A DNA stretch of 64,000 nt from CAJBNH01 sp964447285 (lineage in GTDB: Bacteria > Myxococcota_A > UBA9042). A program made the translations under genes and the position numbers. Positions within the stretch are counted from its first letter, which is position 1. Each line of letters opens with the position of its first letter. The stretch spans positions 23,869 to 87,868 of the forward strand of contig CAYURO010000019.1 in assembly GCA_964447285.1 (NCBI GenBank), read 5' to 3'. The notes beneath the pieces were generated by a model that ran no database searches, had not been told where the DNA came from, and saw nothing but the letters and a program-made list of their open reading frames with translations. Below are positions 41,541 to 50,703 of the stretch, piece after piece.

Positions 41541-42794
41541 ATGCCGCCTCCCCCTCCCGCCCCTGCCGCAAACACGAAAGCCAAGCAGGTGAGTCTGCTG
41601 CGTGCGGGTCCCGAGCTCGACGACCACTTGGCCTCGGGCCGCCTGCGCACCGTGTACGTGGTGACATCGGGCGAAGTCGAGCGCAAGAACAACGAGGACC
41701 GGCCCGGCGCCGACCCGCAGGCGCTGCTGGACACCGCGCGCAAGATTGAGGCGGCGGCGCTGCAAGGCGGCGATCCGACGCTGGATCTGGTCAAGATCGA
41801 CTACATCGACGGCGACTTTCAGGGCACGGGCGTTCACGCCTTGATCACCCACGAGGCGCGGTCGATGTCGCTATTTGGCGGTCGGCGTGTGGTGTCGATC
41901 GTGCACGCCGACGACCTGGACTTCGACGGCAAGGCCAAGGGCAAGGGCGCCAAGAGCAAGGCCAAGGCCGCGACGGGCGACATGGACCCTCTCGAGTGGC
42001 TGCTGCAGTCGATCGACCCGCAGGCGCCGGCCCCGTACGTTCTGATCTTCGTCGCAGAGCACTTCGACCGCCGCAAGCGGGCGTACAAGGCTGTGGTCGA
42101 TGCGGGCGTGCTGGTCGAGGTGCCGCCGATGACGGAGGCGACGCTGCAGGAGTACCTGGAGACCACTGGCGCACCGTACGGCATTTCGGTCGAGAAGCGG
42201 GCCGCCAACGTGATGTGGAATCGCTTGGGCGGGTCGGATGCGGCCCGGCTGCGGCAGACGGCCGACCGGTTGCTGCTGGACGCGGGCAGCAAGGGGTGCG
42301 TCACCGTCAAGTCGGTCGAGGAGACGGTGCCGCTGGACCGGGACGCCGCCGTGTGGGCCATTACCGACGCCATCGTGGACGAGGACGTGACGCGCGCGCT
42401 GACGGTGCTGGACCTGCTGCTCGAACATGTGGCGCCGTCGCATCGGGACGGAGAAGTCTTTCGTATCTTGGGCTTCCTGAACAGTCACTACACCAAGCTG
42501 CTGCGCGTGGCCTCGGGGTTGGCCCGCAGCAAGTCGGAACAGGCGATTGCCGCCGACCTGGGCATGGAGACTTGGAAGATGGGGCGGCTGATTCGTCAGG
42601 TGCGGGCGATGAAGCCCGGACGTCTGGAGCGGGCGATTGCGGCCATCGACGCCGCCGACATGATTGTGAAATCCAGCGGCATGGGCGATCGCAAGGCCTC
42701 GACGACGCGCTGGATGGAACAGCTGCTGCTGTCTCTGGCCCGGGGAGCCAACCTGCGCATCGAGCGTGAGCGCGGTATCCTCGACACGCTGTGA
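41541..42794 (+). CDS. holA: DNA polymerase III subunit delta
   Basis: 417 residues from ATG 41541. Clamp-loader AAA+ subunit that opens the beta sliding clamp. Recognisable segments: YVVTSGEVERKNNE near the N-terminus, a delta-type HARSMSLFGGRRVV, YVLIFVAEHFDRRKRAYKAVVDAG, and the C-terminal collar (LNSHYTKLLRVASGLARS, GMETWKMGRLIRQVRAM). Longer than E. coli HolA (343) because of an inserted Lys/Ala-rich loop (AKGKGAKSKAKAATG near 130-145) and an N-terminal extension. Confidence 0.85.
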   Translation: MPPPPPAPAANTKAKQVSLLRAGPELDDHLASGRLRTVYVVTSGEVERKNNEDRPGADPQALLDTARKIEAAALQGGDPTLDLVKIDYIDGDFQGTGVHALITHEARSMSLFGGRRVVSIVHADDLDFDGKAKGKGAKSKAKAATGDMDPLEWLLQSIDPQAPAPYVLIFVAEHFDRRKRAYKAVVDAGVLVEVPPMTEATLQEYLETTGAPYGISVEKRAANVMWNRLGGSDAARLRQTADRLLLDAGSKGCVTVKSVEETVPLDRDAAVWAITDAIVDEDVTRALTVLDLLLEHVAPSHRDGEVFRILGFLNSHYTKLLRVASGLARSKSEQAIAADLGMETWKMGRLIRQVRAMKPGRLERAIAAIDAADMIVKSSGMGDRKASTTRWMEQLLLSLARGANLRIERERGILDTL

Positions 42795-42866
42795 GGTCGC
42801 GCAACCCTGTGCCACGCCTCGTCTTTGTTCCGAAACCCGCCTTCTCTTTCACCGCGAGGTCCCGGC

Positions 42867-43511
42867 TTGCCGACTGTCGTCATTGAACGCTTGTCCCTGG
42901 GGGCGATGCAGAACTTCGTCTATCTGCTGGTCCCTGCCACGCCTGGGCGTCTGGCCGTCGTCGACCCGGCGTGGGAACCCGAGACGCTGCTGCGACGGGC
43001 CGATGCGCTGGGGCGCCCCATCACCGACATCGTGCTGACCCACCATCACCACGACCACACCAATGCCGTTGCGGCGCTGCTGTCCCGCCATCCGGCGCGT
43101 GTGCACGTGCAACGGACCGAAAAGCCGTTTCTCAAGGGACAGCCGTGGGAGCTTGACCTCGTCTTTCACGAACCCGATGACACGTTGGAGCTGGGGGGCG
43201 ATGCCAAGGTCCAGCTGCTGCACACGCCGGGGCACACGCCGGGGTCTCAGTGTTTGCTGGTGGAAGACCAGCTGCTGACGGGCGACACGCTGTTCGTCGA
43301 TGGCTGTGGACGCTGCGACTTGCCGGGGGGCGACCCGCGGCAGATGTTCGCGAGCCTGCAGCGGCTGGCGCACCGACTGCCCGGGACGACGCGGATCCTG
43401 CCCGGTCACGACTACGGCCCGACACCCGAAGCGATCTTGGCCGACCAACGCCGCACGAATCCCTATCTGGAAGAGCGGACCCTTGAAGAATTCATGGCTT
43501 ATCGGATGTAG
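42867..43511 (+). CDS. MBL-fold metallo-hydrolase, glyoxalase II-like
   Basis: 214 residues if TTG 42867 is used (GAGG seven bases upstream); an upstream TTG at 42825 would add 14 residues. The dinuclear zinc motif is LTHHHHDHTNAV, followed by HTPGHTPGS, the bridging Asp in LTGDTLFVDGCGRCDLPGG and the terminal PGHDYG His. This is the hydroxyacylglutathione hydrolase/persulfide dioxygenase-like subgroup. Substrate not determined. Confidence 0.85.
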   Translation: MPTVVIERLSLGAMQNFVYLLVPATPGRLAVVDPAWEPETLLRRADALGRPITDIVLTHHHHDHTNAVAALLSRHPARVHVQRTEKPFLKGQPWELDLVFHEPDDTLELGGDAKVQLLHTPGHTPGSQCLLVEDQLLTGDTLFVDGCGRCDLPGGDPRQMFASLQRLAHRLPGTTRILPGHDYGPTPEAILADQRRTNPYLEERTLEEFMAYRM

Positions 43512-43641
43512 CCTCTGCCTGATGTGGTCGGGCTGGCACAATGTGGGACGGTGTGGTCCGAAGTGAATCGGCCAGACACTTGTCGAATGGTCGCGGGACC
43601 GCCATAAGGGCACATATGCCTGACGGCGGAGACCGGACCTG

Positions 43642-43914
43642 ATGGAACCGATGAAGGCAGTATTCGCAGCAATCGTGCTGGGGTGGAAGGGGCGCGACCT
43701 CGGGAGGGCGTGGCCTTGGCGCGTGCGGGTCTACCTGTTCTTGTCGTGGATGGTCCTGAACGCCTATGCCCTGAAACGGCACACTCGACCGTTCAGTTTG
43801 CTGTCGCCTGTGGCCCGTGAGGGGCTGCTGGTCTACATGAGTCGGCACCCCTCGCCCTATGTGCGACGCATGGTGCGGTGGTGGAAGCAGCTGGCTCTGG
43901 TGAGTGCATGCTAG
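43642..43914 (+). CDS. Small basic membrane-associated protein, partner of GMC oxidoreductase
   Basis: 90 residues, with GGAG upstream of ATG 43642. One hydrophobic segment (VYLFLSWMVLNAYAL) and a basic Trp/Arg-rich C-terminus. No family recognised. Its stop (TAG 43912-43914) overlaps the start of the oxidoreductase gene (ATG 43908), so translation is coupled, suggesting a small subunit or membrane anchor for that flavoprotein. Confidence 0.7.
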   Translation: MEPMKAVFAAIVLGWKGRDLGRAWPWRVRVYLFLSWMVLNAYALKRHTRPFSLLSPVAREGLLVYMSRHPSPYVRRMVRWWKQLALVSAC

Positions 43915-45341
43915 CCGCAGACAGCACAAAAGACGTTCACGAGTCTGCGGACTTCGTGATTGTCGGCTCGGGGGCGGCCGGGGCGACTTGTGCGCGTTGG
44001 CTCTCGGCCGCCGGCCGGTCGGTGCTGGTGATCGAGGAGGGCGGACCTGCGCGGGCGGCGCGCGGCGAGGGCTATGAAGCCTCGACCCGCCTGTACCGCA
44101 ACGGCACCAGCGCGATGACTTGGGGCCGCGACGCCATGCACATCCTGCAGGGGCGGTGCGTCGGCGGTTCCACGGTCGTGTCGGGTCTGGTCATGGAGAT
44201 GATGCCGCACGACGTCTGGCAGGAGTGGGTGCAGGCCGACCCGCGCTGGGAGCAGCGGCTGCCGTGGGACGACCTGATGCGGGCGCATGAGCGGATGGAC
44301 GCAGAGCTCTCCGTCGAGAAGACACCCCGCGAGCTGTGGGGAGAGGGCGGCGCGGGACTGCTGCGCGGACTGATGGGACAGGCCACGCCGACGTGGCGGG
44401 CGACGCCGGGCTGCCAGGGCTCGGGCAGGTGCTTTCAGGGGTGCCCGCACGGAGGAAAGGCCAGCGCCGACGTCACGTTGCTGCCGCGGGCCGAGAAAGC
44501 CGGCGCACGGGTGATTCCCTGGTGTCGGGTCGATCGGGTCGAGATCGCACAAGGAGTGGCGGTTGCGGTGCACGGCAGGTTCAGCGCAGGCGGCAAACTG
44601 GTGGCGCGAGCCAAGGTTGCGGTCATCCTGGCTGCCAGCGCCCCCGGAACTGTCGCCCTGTTGCACCGCAGCGGCGTGAAGAACGTCGGGGAAGGCTTTC
44701 AGGTCCATCCCGCGGTCGCGGTTGCCGGCTTGTTCCCACGGCCGATGAGCGCTGGCCCCGAGGCGACCCACGCGATGGAGAGTTTTGCCTTCCGTGACCA
44801 AGGGTTGAAGCTCGAGAGCGTGCGGCTGCCGACGTCGTCGCTGGCCCAGCGCGTGCCGGGGGTTGGCCGCCAGCTGGACCAGCGCATGCAGCAACTGCCC
44901 TTCATTGGTTCCTGGAACGTGCTGCTGCGGGCCGAGGCGCGGGGCAGGGTGCGGCGCGGTCTGTTGGGCAGCTGGATTCAGTACGTGCCGACGGATGAAG
45001 ACCGGCGCAAGCTGCTCAAGGGCATCGCGATTCTCTCAGAGGCGATGCTGCGCGACGAAGCGCTGGAGGTCTGGCCCGGCGTGCACGGCGCACCGGAGAC
45101 GTTGACCCGACCCAAGCAGGCCCAGGACATCGCATCGATGGCTCCCGTCGCCGGGGCGGTGCCATTGTGGAGTGCACACTTGTTCTGCGGTGTCCCGGTC
45201 GATAACCAGTTTCAAGCGTGCGGCATCGGCAAGCTGGTGGTGGCGGACTCGTCGTTGTTCCCGTCCAACCTGGGCGTCAGTCCGCTGGCGACCATCATGG
45301 CCGTGGCGACCTTGATCTCCGACCGCTGGGCCGGGGCCTGA
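43908..45341 (+). CDS. GMC-family FAD oxidoreductase (long-chain alcohol oxidase/dehydrogenase-like)
   Basis: 477 residues from ATG 43908. FAD-binding start ADFVIVGSGAAGATCARWL and a C-terminal GMC signature (ADSSLFPSNLGVSPLATIMA). A Cys motif GCQGSGRCFQGCPHGGKAS near residue 170 is shared with long-chain fatty alcohol dehydrogenases and related GMC enzymes. These enzymes oxidise alcohols or sterols using FAD. Preceded by an overlapping small gene and convergent with a TetR regulator. Confidence 0.88.
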   Translation: MLAADSTKDVHESADFVIVGSGAAGATCARWLSAAGRSVLVIEEGGPARAARGEGYEASTRLYRNGTSAMTWGRDAMHILQGRCVGGSTVVSGLVMEMMPHDVWQEWVQADPRWEQRLPWDDLMRAHERMDAELSVEKTPRELWGEGGAGLLRGLMGQATPTWRATPGCQGSGRCFQGCPHGGKASADVTLLPRAEKAGARVIPWCRVDRVEIAQGVAVAVHGRFSAGGKLVARAKVAVILAASAPGTVALLHRSGVKNVGEGFQVHPAVAVAGLFPRPMSAGPEATHAMESFAFRDQGLKLESVRLPTSSLAQRVPGVGRQLDQRMQQLPFIGSWNVLLRAEARGRVRRGLLGSWIQYVPTDEDRRKLLKGIAILSEAMLRDEALEVWPGVHGAPETLTRPKQAQDIASMAPVAGAVPLWSAHLFCGVPVDNQFQACGIGKLVVADSSLFPSNLGVSPLATIMAVATLISDRWAGA

Positions 45342-45356
45342 CGGCGGCAAGCGAAG

Positions 45357-45971
45357 TTACCGGCGCATCAGCAAATCCAGAACAGCGGCGCGGCATTGGG
45401 CGTGCAGGCGGGCGACTTGCCCGGGCTCTGGCGTGCGTGCAGCCTGTAGCAGCATCCCTTCCGTCAGCGAACGCAGCAGTGTCGCGGTCCGCATGGGGTC
45501 CGGGGCGTGCCAAGCGTATTGCACATGACCGCGGGTCAACAGATTCTCCAACAACAGGCTGCGGCGGGCGTCGACGGCGTCCAGACGGTCGGGCGTTCCC
45601 CACGCGTCCAGCGCGCGTCCTGAGGTCAGGGCGACATGCATCAAGTACGGCCGGCGCGGGTCCGTCGCGCCCTCAAAGAGCACGGACAGCCAGCGGTTCA
45701 AGTGTTCGCGGGGGTCACCAGATGGGTCCGCCAGCGTCGCGTAGGCTGCATCCAGTGGGACCGCAGCGCGATCGGCCAGAGCGTCCAGCAGGCCTGCCCG
45801 GTCGTGAAAGTGATACAGAACCAAGGACTTGGTGACCTGTGCGGCATCGGCGACATGCTGAACGGACAGCTCAGTCAGGCCATGGCGGACGCAAGCCTCG
45901 AGGGCAGCGTCAAGCAAGCTGTTGCGGCGTTGGTGACCGCGAAGTTGGGGGCGTACAAGGGGCGACGTCAT
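45357..45971 (-). CDS. TetR-family transcriptional regulator
   Basis: 204 residues from ATG 45971. N-terminal HTH (LLDAALEACVRHGLTELSVQHVADAAQVTKSLVLYHFHDRAGLLDALAD) is a standard TetR DNA-binding domain; the ligand-binding half is divergent. It lies divergent from an HDAC-fold gene, and a 37-bp dyad in the gap is a likely operator for autoregulation and control of that gene. Confidence 0.92.
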   Translation of the reverse strand: MTSPLVRPQLRGHQRRNSLLDAALEACVRHGLTELSVQHVADAAQVTKSLVLYHFHDRAGLLDALADRAAVPLDAAYATLADPSGDPREHLNRWLSVLFEGATDPRRPYLMHVALTSGRALDAWGTPDRLDAVDARRSLLLENLLTRGHVQYAWHAPDPMRTATLLRSLTEGMLLQAARTPEPGQVARLHAQCRAAVLDLLMRR

Positions 45972-46066
45972 GTGGGCCGACGACCTCCAAGCAGCGCAAC
46001 TGCCTGAGAAGGCAACCATCACCGGGGCGCGGCGGCGCGTCAAAAGAAATACCGCTTTCCCGCAGT

Positions 46067-46103
46067 GTCCGACAACGGTACTGTTACAGTCCCAATAGCG
46101 GAC
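46067..46103. promoter_or_regulatory. 37-bp dyad, candidate TetR operator
   Basis: ACTGT-T-ACAGT (46080-46090) is a perfect inner palindrome. The outer arms GTCCG (46067-46071) and CGGAC (46099-46103) are symmetric about the same centre, base 46085. Between inner and outer arms only a few positions match. It lies between the divergent TetR and HDAC-fold genes. The symmetry is seen directly; binding by the TetR protein is inferred. Confidence 0.6.
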
Positions 46104-46118
46104 AGAGTGAGGTGTGCG

Positions 46119-47150
46119 GTGCTCCGGACCGGCGTGTTCATCGATCCTGAATGCCTGCTGCACGACCCGGGGCCCGGTCACCCGGAGAGTCCGCAGCGGT
46201 TGCAGACGCTGTTGCAGCTGTTGCGGCGCCAGGACATCCGCCACCTGCCCCACACCATGTTCCAGGGGCGACTCGCCACCCTGCTCGAGGTGCAGCGCGT
46301 CCACACGCCGGCGTACGTTCACCGCGTTCAGCAGACGGAGGGGCTGCGCGTTCGCCTCGACAACGACACGATCACCAGCGCGCGCAGCTACGATGCGGCG
46401 TTGCGGGCTGCCGGCGGGGCTCTAGCGGCCACCGAGGCCGTGATGGCGGGGCAGGTCGACAACGCCATCGTGCTGTGCCGACCGCCGGGACACCACGCTG
46501 AACCCGACCGCAGCATGGGCTTCTGCATCTTCAACAACGTCGCCATCGCCGCTCGCCACGCGCGGGAGGTCCTGGGCGTGCGCCGGATCGCCATCGTCGA
46601 CTTCGATGTTCATCACGGTAACGGAACCCAGGCAGCTTTTCTGCAGGATCCCAGCGTGTTGTACATTTCGACGCACATGTTTCCGCATTTCCCCGGCACT
46701 GGCGCGGCGACCGAAATGGGCGAGGGGATGGGGCGCGGGCGCACGCTGAACATTCCGCTCGGTCGCAACCATGGCGATGCCGAGTACGACGCGATCTACG
46801 GTTCGCTGGTGTCGCGCGTGCTCGAGGGTTTTCGGCCGGAGCTCATCCTCGTTTCCGCCGGGTTCGACATCCTGTCCGGCGACCCGATGGGCGGTATGGC
46901 CGTCACGTACGATGGTGTGCTGCGGATCGTGGGGCATCTGGTCAACGCTGCCGAGCTGCTGAGCAAGCATCGCATCGTCATGGTGCTCGAGGGCGGTTAC
47001 ACGGGCGAAGGCCTCGAGCAGGGCGTGCTGGCCAGCCTGGAGGCGATGACACAGACGATTCGTGTCTCCGATCCGGGACCGTTGGTGCACCTGCCGCTGG
47101 GGGATGCGGCAAGGTATCTCGACATCTATCGAGAATTCTTTACGATTTAG
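46119..47150 (+). CDS. Histone deacetylase-fold amidohydrolase (AcuC/HDAC-like)
   Basis: 343 residues from GTG 46119, chosen because GAGG lies six bases upstream, the protein then begins RTGVFIDPECLLHDPGPGHPESPQR as in the family, and the upstream operator-like dyad stays non-coding; the frame is open from 46065. Zinc and catalytic motifs are intact: RPPGHHAEPDRSMGFCIFNN, VDFDVHHGNGTQ, SAGFDILSGDPMGG and LEGGYTGEGLE. Likely a deacetylase for acetylated protein lysine, acetylpolyamine or a small-molecule amide. Probably controlled by the divergent TetR regulator. Confidence 0.92.
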   Translation: MLRTGVFIDPECLLHDPGPGHPESPQRLQTLLQLLRRQDIRHLPHTMFQGRLATLLEVQRVHTPAYVHRVQQTEGLRVRLDNDTITSARSYDAALRAAGGALAATEAVMAGQVDNAIVLCRPPGHHAEPDRSMGFCIFNNVAIAARHAREVLGVRRIAIVDFDVHHGNGTQAAFLQDPSVLYISTHMFPHFPGTGAATEMGEGMGRGRTLNIPLGRNHGDAEYDAIYGSLVSRVLEGFRPELILVSAGFDILSGDPMGGMAVTYDGVLRIVGHLVNAAELLSKHRIVMVLEGGYTGEGLEQGVLASLEAMTQTIRVSDPGPLVHLPLGDAARYLDIYREFFTI

Positions 47151-47292
47151 CATCTTCTTGACGACAAGGGGCGGCCGCCCCCCAACGTGGTGGCGTCGCC
47201 TTGAACCCAGCCGCTCCGGGCGCGTATGCTCGCGCCGTTGCGCGCGTGGGTGCGTGCGGCTGCAGATCAGCGCAAGCGGAGTTGGCGCGACC

Positions 47293-49413
47293 ATGACGGA
47301 AGGGCAGGAACCACTCGGACCGCGCATGTGCCCGCTCTGCGGAGAGCGCACGCACGCCGAGGCCTGTCCCAAGGACGGCCAAAAGACCGTCACGGCGCCG
47401 CCAGCACCCCTGGACCGCGTGGGCGGCATCATCGCGGGCCGCTACCGTGTGGTCGAACTGTTGGGTCGCGGCGGATTTGGCGATGTTTACAAGGCCTTTC
47501 ACGTCGGCACGCACGAGAGTGTCGCGCTGAAGGTCCTGCGCCCCGAGCTGCACGCCGAAGCCAAGGCCATCGACCGCTTCACCGCCGAAGCGCGGATGAG
47601 CGCGTCGCTGAAGCACCCGAACACCGTGAGAGTCTTCGATTTTGGCACCACGCCCGAGGGCGACCTGTACCTGGCGATGGAGTTCCTCGACGGCGTGTCC
47701 CTCGACGAGCTGCTGGAAGACCAGGGCAAGCTACCGCCCCTGCGCGCCGTCCATCTGATGGCGCAAGTGCTGAAGTCGCTGTCGGAAGCCCACCGCCGCC
47801 AGATCATTCACCGCGACCTGAAGCCGGAAAACATCTTCGTGGTCGAGCTTGCGGGAGAGAAGGACTTCATTCGCGTCATCGACTTCGGCATCGCCAAGTT
47901 CTTGCGCGAGAACATGAACTTGACTCAGGTTGGGTCGATTCTGGGCACGCCGTACTGCATGAGCCCTGAGCAGATCCGCTCTGAGACGTTGGACGGCCGG
48001 TCGGACCTCTATGCCGTGGGCGTGGTGCTGCACCGCTGCCTGACCGGTCACTATCCTTACGACAGCGAGAATGCCTTTGCCGCGCTGGCCGGTCACCTCA
48101 ACGAGCCGGTGCCGAAAGCTGAGGCGCCGGGCGTGGATGCCGAGCTGCAGGGCATTGTGATGAAGGCGCTGCAGAAGGACCGCAAGCAACGTTTCGCTGA
48201 CGTCGACGCGATGCGTGCGGCGCTGGATGACTGGACGGAGCGGACGCGGCGCGACCAGAAGGCGGCTGCGGAGGCCGATGAACTCAAGACGCAAGCCTTG
48301 GACATTCTGGTGCCGCTGCCTGACGCGAACGGCGATGCGGCGACGCAGGCGATGGACGTCCTGACCCCGGAACGTCTGGCCCAGGCCCTGGCCGCAAGTA
48401 CTGGCAGGCAACGCAAGTCCTCGCCGCTGGTTGAAGGTCCGTCGGCTCCCACGGCCGTCGCGGCACCTTCGGCGGCGGTTGGGGTCACAGACACCACGGT
48501 CTCCGCCCCACTTCCTTCCTCACCCAGCGGCCCCTCGCCGAGCATCGCGATCACACTGATGCCCGGCATGGTGCCGCCGCCCGTGGCCCCGGCCGGTGGG
48601 TCTGGGCCGCGCCACGACCCGGATGCGACCCGTGTCGGCCTTGAGGCGTTGCCTGACCCAATCGGCCGCAAGCTCGGGCGCGCGCTGCCCAGAGTGTCCA
48701 GTGAAAACGCAACCGTCGCACTCGACATCATTCGTCCGCTCGATCCATCTGCCGAGACGGTCTACTCCGAAGTCCTGCCGCAGCAGTCCACCACGGTGCA
48801 CAAGGCTCGCGTGGTGTCGAAGGTGGTTCCGCGACGGAGCAGCGTGCTGATGTGGGGTGTTGGGCTTGCGGTCCTGATGGCCGCGGGCGTGGCCACGGGC
48901 GTGGTGCTGGCCAACCTCTCGGACCAGAGGGTCGCACCGCCGACCGTCGTCCCTGCGGTTTCCCCTGCCGCACCGATGGCCGTTGCGCCGTCCCCCGCAC
49001 TGCAAGCGACTCGACCAACCGGAGACGACGACGCCCCCCCGCCGGAAGACCCCGCAGTCGCTCAAGCACTGGTCACAGCTGGCAGCGTGCCGGTTCCGCT
49101 GCCTCTCGCGCGCACGCCGACGACCGCATCAGTCCCGAAGTCCGCACGTGAGGCCGTCCCTGCGCCTGTTGCCCCGGTCGTCCCCGATCCGTGCAGCGGC
49201 ACAGAGGGTGACAAGGCGTGGTGCATCTCGTGCCCGGCGGCGCAACAACTCTCCGCTCGCTCCAAGTGGTTTTGCGGCTGCAAGGAGGCCCGGGGTGAAA
49301 CGGATTCGCTCGCGTGGTTCTGCGAGTGCCGGTTCCCCAAGGAGCAACACGCGGTCGGCTCGCCGGCGTGGTGCAAGTGCAACGGTGGCGATCCGGCCTG
49401 TCAGCAGGACTGA
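47293..49413 (+). CDS. Membrane Ser/Thr protein kinase with extracytoplasmic Cys-rich tail
   Basis: 706 residues from ATG 47293. N-terminal zinc-ribbon-like CPLCGERTHAEAC (13-25), kinase domain about 50-320 with glycine loop LGRGGFGDVY, ATP-binding K80, HRDLKPEN 173-180 and DFG 197-199, so catalytically competent. A long Pro/Ala/Thr-rich linker precedes one transmembrane helix about 518-542. The extracytoplasmic part ends in a Cys-rich module of about 73 residues (WCISCPAAQQ, WFCGCKEARGE, WFCECRF, WCKCNGGDPAC). Typical of Hanks-type kinases in Myxococcota. Signal unknown. Confidence 0.93.
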   Translation: MTEGQEPLGPRMCPLCGERTHAEACPKDGQKTVTAPPAPLDRVGGIIAGRYRVVELLGRGGFGDVYKAFHVGTHESVALKVLRPELHAEAKAIDRFTAEARMSASLKHPNTVRVFDFGTTPEGDLYLAMEFLDGVSLDELLEDQGKLPPLRAVHLMAQVLKSLSEAHRRQIIHRDLKPENIFVVELAGEKDFIRVIDFGIAKFLRENMNLTQVGSILGTPYCMSPEQIRSETLDGRSDLYAVGVVLHRCLTGHYPYDSENAFAALAGHLNEPVPKAEAPGVDAELQGIVMKALQKDRKQRFADVDAMRAALDDWTERTRRDQKAAAEADELKTQALDILVPLPDANGDAATQAMDVLTPERLAQALAASTGRQRKSSPLVEGPSAPTAVAAPSAAVGVTDTTVSAPLPSSPSGPSPSIAITLMPGMVPPPVAPAGGSGPRHDPDATRVGLEALPDPIGRKLGRALPRVSSENATVALDIIRPLDPSAETVYSEVLPQQSTTVHKARVVSKVVPRRSSVLMWGVGLAVLMAAGVATGVVLANLSDQRVAPPTVVPAVSPAAPMAVAPSPALQATRPTGDDDAPPPEDPAVAQALVTAGSVPVPLPLARTPTTASVPKSAREAVPAPVAPVVPDPCSGTEGDKAWCISCPAAQQLSARSKWFCGCKEARGETDSLAWFCECRFPKEQHAVGSPAWCKCNGGDPACQQD

Positions 49414-49438
49414 AAACCCCTGTGCAGACTGGGGATGA

Positions 49439-50608
49439 TCAGTTCGAGCCCATCTCCGACAATCCCGCGCATCCCAACTCTTCGCCGGCGTCGCACGCCT
49501 TGCGGTAGAGCTGTTCGGCACGCTTGCGGTCCTGGGAAAGGCCGTCGCCGGTCGCGAAGGCACGCGCCAGCTTGACGCAGCTCAGGGCGTGCGAGCCGCG
49601 GCAGGCCTTGTGGTAGAACGGCCACGCCTGCCCGCGTGCACCGGCACCGCCTTGTTCGTAGCGCGCGGCCACTTGGGCGCAGGAGGGCGCGTGACCGTAC
49701 TCGCAGGCTTGGGTGTAGAGTTCCATCGACTTCTTGCGGTCGACCTCGACGCCGCGGCCTTCGTCGTAGGCGACGGCCCCGTAGGTGCAGCCGCGGGCGT
49801 AACCGGTCTTGCACGCCTTGAGGAACAGCTCGACCGCGCGTTCGCCGCTCTGGGCGACACCGGCACCGCGCTCACACGCTTGACCCATGCGGACGCAGCC
49901 TTCGCCGGCGTTCAGCTCGCAGGCGCGGGTGAAGTACTCGAAGGCCTTGCCGTCTGACGCTTCGACGTCCCGTCCCGCCTCATACATGCCGCCCAGGCTG
50001 GCGCACCCGGGGCCGTAGCCGGAGTTGCAGGCAAGGTTCAGCAGCTCGAGCGCCCGGGCCCCGTCACGTGGGACCGGTCCGCCTGCCGCGATCAGCTCGG
50101 CCAGTTGGGTGCACGCGCGCATGTCGCCGCCTTTGCAGGGGGCTTCGTACAGGTTGGCGGCGGTGGACTTGTCGCGGGGACCGGCCTCGCCGCTCTCGAG
50201 CAACAGACCGGCCTCGGTGCAGCTGGGCATGTCGCCCATCGCGCAGGCGCCGCGGAAGAGCTGCAAGGCGCGCGGCATGTCCTGGACCGGGCTGCCGGGG
50301 GCGCGGCGCAGGTGGCCGGCGCGCACGCAGGCGGGGATCTTGCCCTCTGCGCACAGCTTGTCGTAGAGGCGGACGGAACGCACAAGGTCGATGTCGACGT
50401 CGGTGCCGGTCTCGAGTCGCTGGGCGGCCTCGTCGCAGGCGACCGTCCCCTGAAGACACGCCTGCTCGAGATCGGCGGGCGACGGGCGTTCGACGTGAGG
50501 TGGGTCGCGTCCGCTGGTCACCCGATTTCCGCCGCACGCGACCGTCGCTGCACAGGCAACCGCCACGGCCAGGCCCTTCAGCTGCAAGCTCCGAAGACCA
50601 TTCGCCAT
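49439..50608 (-). CDS. Sel1-repeat lipoprotein
   Basis: 389 residues from ATG 50608. Lipobox ATVACGGN near residue 25. Then about eight Sel1-like repeats of 36-37 residues, each with a paired cysteine (ACELNAGEGCVRMGQACERGAG, ACKTGYARGCTYGAVAYDEG, ACEYGHAPSCAQVAARYEQG). These alpha-solenoids mediate protein-protein contacts, often outside the cytoplasm. Same strand and 95 bases downstream of the small Pro-rich gene. Confidence 0.9.
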   Translation of the reverse strand: MANGLRSLQLKGLAVAVACAATVACGGNRVTSGRDPPHVERPSPADLEQACLQGTVACDEAAQRLETGTDVDIDLVRSVRLYDKLCAEGKIPACVRAGHLRRAPGSPVQDMPRALQLFRGACAMGDMPSCTEAGLLLESGEAGPRDKSTAANLYEAPCKGGDMRACTQLAELIAAGGPVPRDGARALELLNLACNSGYGPGCASLGGMYEAGRDVEASDGKAFEYFTRACELNAGEGCVRMGQACERGAGVAQSGERAVELFLKACKTGYARGCTYGAVAYDEGRGVEVDRKKSMELYTQACEYGHAPSCAQVAARYEQGGAGARGQAWPFYHKACRGSHALSCVKLARAFATGDGLSQDRKRAEQLYRKACDAGEELGCAGLSEMGSN

Positions 50609-50703
50609 CACGCGTTCTCCCCTGGACCTGCAACGGCCCGGCGTTCCGGGCAGGTTAGAAGGGTGAGGGCGGATGTGCAACGTCAGGCGCAAACGGGGCG
50701 GCG

